A stretch of 64,000 nt of DNA from Streptomyces sp. RKAG293 (GTDB taxonomy: Bacteria > Actinomycetota > Actinomycetes > Streptomycetales > Streptomycetaceae), in the NCBI RefSeq assembly GCF_023701745.1, contig NZ_JAJOZB010000001.1, forward strand, positions 248,001 through 312,000. The letters are read 5' to 3'. The notes beneath the pieces are model-generated. The model was not told where the DNA came from. It did no database searches and worked only from the letters and a program-made list of their open reading frames with translations. The translations under genes were made by a program, and so were the position numbers. This document shows positions 17,123 to 25,296 of this stretch, piece by piece; position 1 is the stretch's first letter; each line of letters begins with the position of its first letter.

Positions 17123-18480
17123 TCATCTCGGGTGCGCTTCGCGGTAGGCGGCAACCCCGGCGCGCACCGTGGGGAAGAGGAACCCCTCGCCGACCAGCTC
17201 GGTCATGCCGGTGTTGGTCAGGACGCGGCGTAGGGGGGTCTTGGCGCGGGCGAAGGCCAGGACCACGTCACGCTTGGCCAACTTCTGGTGCAGGTCGCGC
17301 AAGGCGTCGATGGCGGTGGAGTCGATGTACGTGACGGCCTCGACGTTGACCAGGATCCAGCGGACCTTCGGCGGGGCGTCCGCAACCACCTGCAGCACGC
17401 GGTCACTGAAGAAGGGCACGTTGGGGAAGTACAGGGCTGCGTCGAAGCGGTAGACCACCAGACCCGGAACGGTCTGAGCGCTGTGATGCACCTCGATGTC
17501 GCGGAAGCCGTCGATGTCCTGGTCGTGGCCCAGGACCGCGTCGTGGGGGCGCACCGTGCGGTGCACGAAGATCCCGATCGACAGAGCCACCGCGACCAGC
17601 AGGCCGTTGAGAACCCCCAGGGCGAGCACCGCGACCAGGGCGCACACCGCCAGCCCGGCTTCGGCATCGCGGACCTTGTGCAGTCGCAGAATCCCCTTGA
17701 AATCGAAGAGCTTGAGGGCGGCTGCGACCACCACGACGCCCAGAGCTGCCTTGGGCAGCGGGGCGATCAACGGGGTGGCGACGGCGGCTACCACAGCCAC
17801 GATGGCAGCAGCGACCAGTCCCGTGACCTGCGAACGTCCCCCCGACGCGTCGGCCAGCGCGGTGCGCGAGCCGCTGCTGCCCACCGGGAAGGCTCCGGTG
17901 AAACCCGCCGAGAGGTTCGCCGTGCCCAGGGCCACCAGCTCCCGGTTGACGCTGACCACGTAGTGGTTCTTGGCGGCGAAGGAGCGGGCGATGGCGATGC
18001 CGTCGGCGAAGGAGACCAGCGCCATCCCGGCCGCAGGAAGCACCAGGGCGACCATGTCGCTGAGCCCTGCGTGGGGGAACCGCAGATGTGGCAGACCGCC
18101 CTGGAGGTCGCCCACGACTGCGATGCCGTGGTCCTTGAAATGGAACAGCTGCGAGGCAGTGATCGCGACGATGACGACCACCAGGCTGCCGGGCACCTTG
18201 GGCGTGAAGCGCTGCATCAGCAGCACCGCACCCAGCAACGCCACGCTGAGCACCACCGTCAGGACGGAGGCGTCGCCCAGCTTGCGCAGCGCCTCGGGGC
18301 CACCTCGGCCAGCCCGGCCATGCCCATCGCGGCCGGAACCGCCACCGCGGCCACTGTCACACCGACGATCGCGTCCTTGGCCCACGATCCACGCCCCTGA
18401 CTCACCAGCATCGCCGCCCCGGGCAGGAGGTCCTGCCACGAGCGCGGAAGACGGGCTCGCAACCTAGCCGTCCGGCTCAC
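17123..18480 (-). pseudogene. SulP anion permease with central deletion
   Basis: The start region (GTG 18480 with GAGGAG upstream) encodes a normal SulP N-terminus including helix 1 (DAIVGVTVAAVAVPAAMGMAGLAEV). At about 18300 the protein jumps, in a different frame, to a mid-protein SulP segment (EALRKLGDASVLTVVLSVALLG). From there it continues normally through GTANLSAGFTGAFPVGSSGSRTALADASGGRSQ to a C-terminal STAS domain (WILVNVEAVTYIDSTAIDALRDLHQKL). Roughly 150 residues, several membrane helices of the transport core, are missing. I infer an internal deletion with loss of frame. The 3' part could be translated alone from a later start but would not transport. Confidence 0.8.
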
Positions 18481-18908
18481 GGCGGCTCGCTCCTCGCCCG
18501 CCCCTCCGGGCCCGGAAGCCGGAGCGCGCATCCGGTCCGGGGGCGGATCGACCATCGGGCGGGGTCCTCTCGCACGCCGGAAATGTCTCCACCGACCGTA
18601 TGCGGGGACCACGTCTGCAGCTCCGGAAGACGGTGGCCACGCGGGGCTGGCCCATCCGGACGGCCCAAGCCAGCGGCCCAAGCGAGTCCCCTGTGCAGGC
18701 CATGCGGCATAAGGCGCCAAATGGCCTTTTCGAGCCTAGGGTGGATAGCAGAACGGCCATGCCAAGGGCGCGCCCTCCGATTCGCGCTCAGTGCAAGTCT
18801 GGCCGGCTGAAGCGCGGGCGCCCCGGGACCAGGTCGCATCAGCAGCAGGCGAGCAAAAGAGTCGACCAGGGGCAGACAACCTCGCCGTGGATCCGAAGGA
18901 GAGAGCAC
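18481..18908. other. Intergenic region between SulP remnant and SHOCT gene
   Basis: It holds the divergent promoters for the SulP remnant and the SHOCT/DUF6325 genes. Overlapping open frames on both strands show no family resemblance. The AAGGAGAG ribosome site of the SHOCT gene lies at the right end. Confidence 0.4.
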
Positions 18909-19187
18909 ATGCCGGGACTTCTTCGCGCAGTCGTCCGCACCGCGGCCGTCGCCGGAACCGCCACCGCCGTGTCGAACCGTGTCTCACGCCGACAGGCCGG
19001 CCGTTGGGCTCAGCAGGGTCAACCACAAGATCCCGCACAGCCCGCGAAACCGGCCCCGGCCGCCGCGCCCTCCACCGACATGGACAGCAAGCTCGACCAA
19101 CTCTCCCAGCTCGCCAAGCTCCGGGACCAAGGAGCGCTGAGCGACGCGGAGTTCGCGGCCGAGAAAGCCAAGGTGCTACAAGGCTGA
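18909..19187 (+). CDS. SHOCT-domain small protein
   Basis: A 92-residue protein: basic N-terminus (VVRTAAVAGTATAVSNRVSRRQ), a Gln/Pro/Ala linker, and a C-terminal SHOCT motif (LDQLSQLAKLRDQGALSDAEFAAEKAKVL). SHOCT is a short C-terminal helical hairpin thought to mediate oligomerisation. A strong AAGGAGAG ribosome site precedes ATG 18909. It is the first of three plus-strand genes (SHOCT, DUF6325-like, GAP) that look co-transcribed with gaps of about 100 bases. Confidence 0.85.
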   Translation: MPGLLRAVVRTAAVAGTATAVSNRVSRRQAGRWAQQGQPQDPAQPAKPAPAAAPSTDMDSKLDQLSQLAKLRDQGALSDAEFAAEKAKVLQG

Positions 19188-19281
19188 TCCCCCGGACTTC
19201 TCAGGTCCGAGACCAGGGGCACGTGTGGAACAACAGAACCACCAACGACGGATCCCACCCCGAGACCCACGAGGAGCCGGC

Positions 19282-19722
19282 ATGAACGAGACGGACGACA
19301 TGGGGCCGATCGATTACCTGATCATCGAATTCCCCCCAGGCGCAATGAGTGGCGAGGGCTTCCCCCTGCTCGTCGACCTCGTCGACAGGGGCGTGATCCG
19401 CATCATCGACCTCACATTCGTGCGCAAGGAAGCCGATGGATCGGTGGTCGCCGTGACCATCGCCGACTTCGACCACGATGGCAGTCTGGACCTGGCCGTC
19501 TTCGAGGGAGCGTCCTCGGGCCTGCTCAGCGGTGAGGACATAGACGAGGCCGGCAGAGTCCTCCAGCCCGGCAGCGCGGCGGGAATCCTGGTCTACGAAA
19601 ACCTCTGGGCCGCCCCTCTGGCCTCCGCGTTGCGACGCTCCGGCGCGCAGATGATCGCCGGCGGCCGGATTCCGATCCAGGAACTGGTCGCCGCACTCGA
19701 CACCGCGGACGCCGGCGCTTGA
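19282..19722 (+). CDS. DUF6325-like protein
   Basis: A 146-residue soluble protein. The conserved core MGPIDYLIIEFPPGAMSGEGFPLLVDLVDRGVIRIIDLTFVRK and the later LVYENLWAAPLASALRRSGAQMIAGGRIP fit the DUF6325 / former DUF1269-like group of actinobacterial proteins often found beside SHOCT proteins. ATG 19282 follows GAGGAG. Function unknown; the pairing with a SHOCT protein is the main clue. Confidence 0.82.
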   Translation: MNETDDMGPIDYLIIEFPPGAMSGEGFPLLVDLVDRGVIRIIDLTFVRKEADGSVVAVTIADFDHDGSLDLAVFEGASSGLLSGEDIDEAGRVLQPGSAAGILVYENLWAAPLASALRRSGAQMIAGGRIPIQELVAALDTADAGA

Positions 19723-19828
19723 TCAGTCCGTCGGATCCCCCGGACAGCATCAACTGACGGCAGCCACCGGAACGAAGCAAGCCCCGACTGCCCATCCCGT
19801 CGAACGATGCTGTCCCCTGGAGGCGGCC

Positions 19829-20473
19829 ATGGTGCTCGACCTCATCATCATCGGTCTGGCCATCACCCTTGGGCCGCTGCACAACACCGCGTTCATCCTG
19901 CTGCTTTCAGGGCCCGGCGGGGTACGCAAAGGGGTCGCGTTCATCCTGGCCTGGCTGGTGTGTCTGGTAGTTGTCATCGCCGCGGTGGTCCTTCTGACCG
20001 GCGGCAAACCCCTCATACACAAGAGCGCGCCCTCCACCGTTGCCCTGGCCCTGAAGCTGCTGCTCGGCCTGGGCATGGTCCTTTACGCCGAGCGCAAACG
20101 GCGCCGTGGGGCGAAACCACGTCCGTCCCCCAAGCGGTTCGCACGACTCGACAACGTCTCCGGTTGGTTCGCAGCGGCGTTGGGCATCCTCCTCCAGCCG
20201 TGGGCCATGGTCGCCGCCGGCGGAGCGACCGTGGTGCAGGCGAACATGTCGTCCCTCGCCACCTACCTGGCCTTGATCGGCTATGTGCTGCTGGCCACCT
20301 CCAGCCTGCTGGCGATGGAGCTCTACACGACCTTCAGACCAACTGCCGCCGCGACCACACTCAGCGGCCTTCGCGCCTGGATCGAGGGCCACCAGGACCA
20401 GGCCATCGTGAGCCTGTCACTCCTCCTCGGCCTATGGCTGGTGGGACAGAGCCTCTACGGACTCGTCAGTTGA
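19829..20473 (+). CDS. GAP-family (Sap-like) membrane protein
   Basis: A 214-residue protein with about six transmembrane helices, beginning MVLDLIIIGLAITLGPLHNTAFILLLSG and containing LKLLLGLGMVLYAERKRRRG. It belongs to the GAP / sulfolipid-1-addressing (Sap) family, whose mycobacterial members take part in export of cell-envelope glycolipids. CTGGAGG lies upstream of ATG 19829. Third gene of the SHOCT cluster. Confidence 0.8.
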   Translation: MVLDLIIIGLAITLGPLHNTAFILLLSGPGGVRKGVAFILAWLVCLVVVIAAVVLLTGGKPLIHKSAPSTVALALKLLLGLGMVLYAERKRRRGAKPRPSPKRFARLDNVSGWFAAALGILLQPWAMVAAGGATVVQANMSSLATYLALIGYVLLATSSLLAMELYTTFRPTAAATTLSGLRAWIEGHQDQAIVSLSLLLGLWLVGQSLYGLVS

Positions 20474-20547
20474 AACCGCCTGAACACCTGGGGATTCGGC
20501 CCCTGGACGGCTGTCGCCCGCGCGCCCTTCGCCACCGCCGAGTGGCG

Positions 20548-20790
20548 TCAGTCCTGCCGACGCCACGCTCGCGGGCCCCACCGGAAGGTGTGCAGGTCGC
20601 CGGGTGCGAGTTCCACCAGACCGTCACGGCTTCGGAACGCGTTCGGCGGGCAGGACATCGGCTCGACCGCGATGCCCCGGCGCCGCCGCTCGGGCAGGGT
20701 GTCTCCGGTGTACACCTGCACGAACCCTGCGCCCTCCCCGAGCCACAGGTCGGTGCCGTGCGAACCCGAGTGATGTGCGAGACGCACGAC
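20548..20790 (-). pseudogene. Aldose 1-epimerase, C-terminal fragment
   Basis: About 80 residues matching the end of galactose-mutarotase family proteins: FVQVYTGDTLPERRRRGIAVEPMSCPPNAFRS, then LVELAPGDLHTFRWG. The N-terminal two thirds, with the catalytic His residues, are absent. Upstream of about 20790 the sequence changes abruptly into the repeated element at 20825-20999, so the gene is truncated there. Confidence 0.75.
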
Positions 20791-20824
20791 GGCCCGACCG
20801 GAGGAGCCCCGTTCCCCTCTCACC

Positions 20825-20999
20825 CGCATCTCACCAACAACACCGACGACCCTGGACCACAAGGACCCCACCTGGCACTACGCCACTTCCCTGTACTCAG
20901 TGGACGCCCCTGGACGGTCTCTACGACCTGTGCCGTGTAGTACCGAGAGCGGGGCCGAAGACCAGGACCGGATCGCGTTCTGGCTGGTCAAGGCGGCAT
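20825..20999. repeat. Dispersed repeat, copy A
   Basis: About 175 bases nearly identical over the first 120 bases to 56821-56995 in the same orientation; shared core CTACGACCTGTGCC. Copy A sits beside the truncated epimerase, copy B behind an M56 gene. No transposase frame or inverted ends are evident, so its nature is unknown. Confidence 0.75.
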
Positions 21000-21130
21000 T
21001 GCAGGGTCTTAGCCATCGTCTCGCCCGCCCACGCACGCACCCACATCTCACGGTTATTCCAGGGAGGGGGCGGGACGCCCGTCAGCCCTGACAGACCTGG
21101 CACGGCTGTGGCACGGGCCTCCGTGGGAGC

Positions 21131-21418
21131 TCAGAGTCCCCGAAGGGCGTCGCGAAGATCTGTATAGGTGCTCCAGCAGACGATGCTGCCGTCGCCGTAC
21201 AGGTTGCCCATATGCCAATCATCGTCACCGGAGACCTTGACGATGCACAGCTCGTGGAATCCGAGGACGATCTCTGGGTGCAGCAGCTCATCGGCGCGGC
21301 CGGCGATCCCGCAGTACACGGCCGGGCGATCAGCACTGAGAACCGTAGCTTGAGCGTCTCCAGAGACATCACGGATCTGCTGAATCGTCCATCCTGCAGG
21401 TGGCTCAAGGGATTCCAT
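21131..21418 (-). CDS. Hypothetical protein
   Basis: A 95-residue protein starting MESLEPPAGWTIQQIRDVSG. It has a beta-rich second half (ELCIVKVSGDDDWHMGNLYGDGSIVCWSTYTDLRDAL). Composition and the lack of low-complexity sequence suggest a real gene. ATG 21418 is preferred over 21463. It may be an immunity-type or phage-derived small protein given the SUKH gene nearby; that is a guess. Confidence 0.6.
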   Translation of the reverse strand: MESLEPPAGWTIQQIRDVSGDAQATVLSADRPAVYCGIAGRADELLHPEIVLGFHELCIVKVSGDDDWHMGNLYGDGSIVCWSTYTDLRDALRGL

Positions 21419-21521
21419 CTTGCGATGCTTGCACGGACGCGGTGTCTTCCTTCCCGCCCTCACCGCCCGCGGCCGCGCAACCTTCGGTGAGATTGGTCAA
21501 AGTTCGCCGAGATGGGACAGC

Positions 21522-21585
21522 CACTGATTCCTAATGCCGTTTGTCAAGCCGCAAGGGCCGTCGGCGGCCTGAGTTCGTGTGACCG
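21522..21585 (-). mobile_element. IS110-family 3'-end scrap
   Basis: Bases 21522-21580 repeat, with few differences, bases 22443-22500. The latter are the last codons and end of the IS110-type transposase fragment. Both scraps have the same orientation and flank the SUKH gene. Nothing else of this copy remains. Confidence 0.65.
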
Positions 21586-21769
21586 AGCGCCGTAGGTTGT
21601 CCCGCCGGCCAGGTGCGCGCTCAGCGACCGCCGGACAGGCGCAGGTCTTGGCGTGCCGGGGTCTTCAAGCTCGGCGGGCGACTGCTTGGGTCGGGCTCCG
21701 TTGCGGGTCTTCGCAGGGCCTGCCGACTCCCCCACGGCTCCCGGCGGGTTCTCCGGTAGCGTCCGATCC

Positions 21770-22333
21770 ATGATCGCCCTCGATGCGCTTGTCCGTCTCT
21801 GCCAGCCGCCGGTCGATCCGCCACCGGCAGTGGACTGGGCGGATGCCGAGCTGACCCTTGGTACGGCGCTGCCCGCCGACTACAAACAGCTCGTCGAGAC
21901 GTACGGCGACGGCATCTTCGACGAGACGATCTGGCTGCTTGTACCGGACTCCGCCTACGACGACTGCGACCTGCACGCGCAGACGGCGGAACGGGACGAG
22001 GTCCTGACCGACTTGTGGGAGTTTGAGGACAAGCCAGCTGGCCTGCAGGAGGCGGGAGCGAAGGTCCTGCCGTGGGCATTCGAGGAGGGCACAGGGGCGT
22101 TCCTGTACTGGCTCGCGCGGCCTGGTCAGCACCCCGACGAGTGGACCGTGCTCTACAACGAGGGGCGCGGTCCCCTGTGGGAGCATCACGACATGGGGTC
22201 CCTGGCCTTCCTGCTGGCGGTGCTCACCGGAACGGCGAAAACGGAGTACTTCGGCCACCTTTACGAAGTGCTGAAGCCGACGGAGCACCGCTTCGCGACT
22301 GCCGACCAGACTCTTGGGACTACAGGGCAATGA
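21770..22333 (+). CDS. SMI1/KNR4 (SUKH) family protein, putative immunity protein
   Basis: A 187-residue protein with the SUKH core: an early LGTALPADYKQLVETYGDGIFD motif (the L-P-x-D/E-Y-x-x-L...G signature), a middle acidic part, then EGTGAFLYWLARPGQHPDEWTVLYNEGRGPLWEHHDMGSLAFLLAVLTG. SUKH-1 proteins commonly neutralise secreted or contact-dependent toxins in polymorphic toxin systems. No toxin gene is adjacent, so this is an orphan. It is bracketed by two same-orientation IS110 ends and followed by a strong terminator, which suggests it arrived or survived as an isolated cassette. Confidence 0.82.
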   Translation: MIALDALVRLCQPPVDPPPAVDWADAELTLGTALPADYKQLVETYGDGIFDETIWLLVPDSAYDDCDLHAQTAERDEVLTDLWEFEDKPAGLQEAGAKVLPWAFEEGTGAFLYWLARPGQHPDEWTVLYNEGRGPLWEHHDMGSLAFLLAVLTGTAKTEYFGHLYEVLKPTEHRFATADQTLGTTGQ

Positions 22334-22379
22334 CGCCGCCCACTGCTCTCGATCACTGACTCGCCACTGACACACCAAA

Positions 22380-22428
22380 TGAGCGCCGTATCTATCTGGC
22401 CAGACCGGCCAGATAGGTACGGCGCTCA
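22380..22428. terminator. Strong stem-loop terminator after SUKH gene
   Basis: A 22-bp stem (22380-22401 with 22407-22428; one G-U type mismatch) around an AGACC loop, 46 bases after the stop codon. It also faces the end of the IS110 fragment on the other strand. Confidence 0.8.
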
Positions 22429-22442
22429 GTCACAGTTCGTCT

Positions 22443-22957
22443 CACTGATTCCCAATGCGGTTTGTCAAGCCGCAGGGGCCGTCGGCGGCGCGAGTTCGTA
22501 GCACTGTCCGTCGCGCAGGAGGGCCCAGAGTACGTTGACGCGGCGTCGTGCAAGAGCGAGGACGGCCTGGGTATGGCGCTTGCCCTCGGCTCGTTTGCGG
22601 TCGTAGAACCGGCGGGACTCCTCGCACGTTCGGATGCTGAACAAGGCGGAGGTGTAGAAGACGCGTTGGAGCCTGCGGTTGTATCGCTGGGGGCGCCGAA
22701 GGTTGCCGCTGATCTTCCCGGAGTCCCGCGGTGCCGGCGCGACGCCGCCGAAGCCGGCGAGCCGGTCGGGAGCGCCGAAGACGGCCATGTCGCCGCCGGT
22801 TGCGGCCAGGAACTCGGCACCGAGGACACCCCGACCGGGCAAACTGGTGATCACTGCGAAGTGGTGGTGCTCGCGAAACCGTGGCCTCGATGAACTTGTC
22901 GATCTCGGCGACCTGCTGGTTGAGGCCCATCACCTCCGCCGCCAGCGTGGGCACCAT
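22443..22957 (-). mobile_element. IS110-family transposase fragment, frameshifted
   Basis: The frame 22465-22854 encodes the Transposase_20 half of an IS110 transposase: ITSLPGRGVLGAEFLAATGGDMAVFG, LAGFGGVAPAPRDSGKISGN, YNRRLQRVFYTSALFSIRTCEESRRFYDRKRAEGKRHTQAVLALARRRVNVLWALLRD. Upstream, LNQQVAEIDKFIEATVS continues it in another frame, so there is a frameshift near 22865. The DEDD catalytic N-terminal domain is missing, so it is inactive. Confidence 0.85.
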
Positions 22958-23195
22958 CCGGGCGTTGACGGAGCCTCTTCGGAGCGGTTACCGATCGGGG
23001 TGCGGAGCTGGCGTGAGGGTGGGGTACGCAACGGACAGGGCTCCCGCGCCGTTGAGGGAGGTGTGCGAAGTCTCAACTCAGTAGCACAGGAGTCCCGTTG
23101 GACAAGATCAAGATCTACAGCTGGTACTAGGTTCACCATGAGATCGGGTACAGGTTTCATGGCACCGTCCTCCTGCGGTGCCCTAGCGTCGTGCC

Positions 23196-24443
23196 ATGAC
23201 GATTCCAGGTGGACTGAGTCGCACGGTCCTCCGGGCGCGGCGGGACACCGGCTTTCTTGCCGCTGGTGTGCTGCCGCACCTGGCGCTGGTACCCGTGTGG
23301 GCCTGGGCGGCGGCGACTACTGCCAGGACGGGGAACTGGCTCCTTACGGTTTCCGTGTCGGCCGCCCTGGTCCTGCTCGGCACCCCGGTGCTGACGGCCG
23401 TTCAGCGGGCTCGCTACCGGGTGCTCATCGGTGTGGACGTCCCCCGGATCACCCCCACCGCGCCGGAACAATGGACGCGGGCCTCGACCGCCCGGTGGCT
23501 CGCGGCGAGGCGGCCTTGGCGCAAGATCGGCTACCACCTCCTGCTGGGCCCGCTGCTCGCGCTGCTGGAGCTGCTGGTGCTCGCAGTGGCAGCGGCGTGC
23601 CTGGCGGGCGTCATCGCCTACGCCTGGTCATGGGCGCTGCCAACCGGAATCCGCCAGGACTGGTTCGGATACCTGACCCAGCTGCCGGCTTACACGGCCG
23701 CTGGGCTCCTCCTCCTGTGTGCCCTGCCCTGGACCGCGCGGGCACTAGCCCGGGCCGAGGCGCGGCTGGCGCTGGGCCTGCTCGGGCCCAGCCGGGCGCA
23801 GCGGCTCCAGGAGCGGGTCGATCAGCTGGCCGTGAGCCGGACCGACTTGATCGAGGCCGTCGACACGGAGCGCCGCCGGATCGAGCGCGACCTGCACGAC
23901 GGCACCCAGCAGCGGTTGGTGTCTCTCGCGGTCAACCTGGGTCTGGCCATTGCCACCCGCCCGGACCTGCCGAGTGATGCCCGCGAGGTGATCGCGAGAG
24001 CGCACCTGGAGGCGAAGGAGGCGATCGCCGAACTCAATGACCTGGTGCGGGGGCTGCACCCCGCTGTGCTCGAAGACCGGGGTCTGGACGCGGCGTTGTC
24101 CGGGCTGGCTGCCCGCACGCCCCTGCCGGTGCGGCTGCGGGTCGATCTGGAGGAGCGGGTGGCGCCCAACGTGGAGTCAGTCGCGTACTTCGTCATTTCT
24201 GAGGCGCTGACCAATGCAACGAAGCACGCCAACGCGATGCGTGCAGAGGTGATAGTCCGTCAGGTCGGCGGGGTGCTGCGAGTGCGCGTTACCGACGACG
24301 GGCTGGGCGGTGCCGACGCCGCCGCCGGCACGGGGCTGACCGGGCTGGCCAAGCGGGTCGGCTCCCTCGACGGGGCCTTCCACGTCAGCAGCCCCGTTGG
24401 CGGGCCCACCACCATCACCGCGGAGCTGCCGTGCGCGCGGTGA
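23196..24443 (+). CDS. NarL-type sensor histidine kinase
   Basis: A 415-residue kinase. Four hydrophobic segments fill the N-terminal 185 residues. A HisKA_3 phosphoacceptor helix follows (ERRRIERDLHDGTQQRLVSLAVNLG, His234), then a dimer/ATPase region (GLHPAVLEDRGLDAALSGLAART) and an HATPase_c domain with FVISEALTNATKHA (N box) and VTDDGLGG (G1). It phosphorylates a LuxR-type regulator. The downstream regulator gene overlaps by 13 bases but has lost its DNA-binding domain, so the circuit is probably dead or rewired. Confidence 0.9.
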   Translation: MTIPGGLSRTVLRARRDTGFLAAGVLPHLALVPVWAWAAATTARTGNWLLTVSVSAALVLLGTPVLTAVQRARYRVLIGVDVPRITPTAPEQWTRASTARWLAARRPWRKIGYHLLLGPLLALLELLVLAVAAACLAGVIAYAWSWALPTGIRQDWFGYLTQLPAYTAAGLLLLCALPWTARALARAEARLALGLLGPSRAQRLQERVDQLAVSRTDLIEAVDTERRRIERDLHDGTQQRLVSLAVNLGLAIATRPDLPSDAREVIARAHLEAKEAIAELNDLVRGLHPAVLEDRGLDAALSGLAARTPLPVRLRVDLEERVAPNVESVAYFVISEALTNATKHANAMRAEVIVRQVGGVLRVRVTDDGLGGADAAAGTGLTGLAKRVGSLDGAFHVSSPVGGPTTITAELPCAR

Positions 24444-25090
24444 TCGCCGAGGATTCGGTGTTGTTGCGGGTCGGCCTGATCAAGGTGCTGGAGATGGGCG
24501 GGTTCCAGGTCGCCGCGGAAGCCGGCGACGCGGAGGGGCTGTTGGCGGCAGTGGCGGAGCACCGGCCCGAACGTGCCTTGATCGACGTCCGGATGCCGCC
24601 CGGCTTCACCGACGAGGGGGTGCGGGCGGCGATGGAGATCCGTCGGCGCTGGCCGGGGACGCCGGTGGTGCTGCTTTCGCAGTACGTGGAGGAGCGGTAC
24701 GCGGCTGACCTGCTGTCTGCGAACACCAGCGGTGTGGGCTACCTGCTCAAGCAGCGGGTCGCCGATGTCGCCGACTTCGTGGCGGCGGTCCGGCGAGTGG
24801 CGGACGGGGGCACGGCCCTGGACCCGCAGGTCGTCGCCCAGTTGCTGCTGCGGCGCGACAGCGACCCGCCCGCGCGGCTGACCCCCCGTTACCGTCTTCG
24901 TGGCTCCGCAACGGGGCTACCGGCCTTCGGGTCCGGCATGACTTCCCCCCTTGTCGCGGTTGATGATCCGGGGGGTGGTGTCACCGGGCCCGGAGTCATC
25001 GACGGACCGCTGATGAGGGGCTTGAGCACCGGCTTACCCGAGCCGGAAGAGCTCTCCGTAACGTGGGATCCCTGCCACTGCCCTCGCTGA
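24431..25090 (+). pseudogene. NarL-type response regulator lacking its DNA-binding domain
   Basis: Residues 1-155 are a normal receiver and linker: acidic pocket AEDSV, phospho-acceptor Asp in ALIDVRMPP, Ser in VVLLSQYVE, and Lys in YLLKQRV. At ARLTPR, where the LuxR helix-turn-helix should start (T-P-R-E), the sequence switches at about 24890 to YRLRGSATGLPAFGSG and 60 more unrelated residues. The HTH is gone. An insertion or recombination at this point is inferred. The receiver might still accept phosphate but cannot bind DNA. Confidence 0.8.
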
Positions 25091-25290
25091 CGGGAATCCC
25101 CGGCGACATCAGCGCCTGCTCCGGCTGGATCGTGGCGGATCCCTTCCGGTGCATTGACGGTGAAAGGGTCGGTGTTTGATTATCCGCTCAGGGATTCTCT
25201 CGGGGACAGCTGGAACGCTGGAACCCTCTTGTCCGCGAATCGGTGACGCGGCCCGTCACAACCAGCTCCTGGTCACATTACCCCGGACAA
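24891..25290. other. Foreign-looking sequence joined to the truncated regulator
   Basis: It starts exactly where the response regulator loses homology. It is rich in short inverted repeats, for example CCGGCT-TACCCG-AGCCGG at about 25030-25047. No coding frame is recognisable. It could be the end of a mobile element or intron read from the minus strand, but I cannot identify it. Confidence 0.35.
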
Positions 25291-25296
25291 TATGCC

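Noticed and set aside
18477-18908. 143-codon minus-strand frame upstream of the SulP remnant
   Set aside because: No family or hydrophobic pattern; it overlaps the SulP start in a different frame.
24891-25290. Group II intron fragment on the minus strand
   Set aside because: The stretch is rich in short hairpins, but I could not recognise domain V or a reverse transcriptase, so no identification is made.
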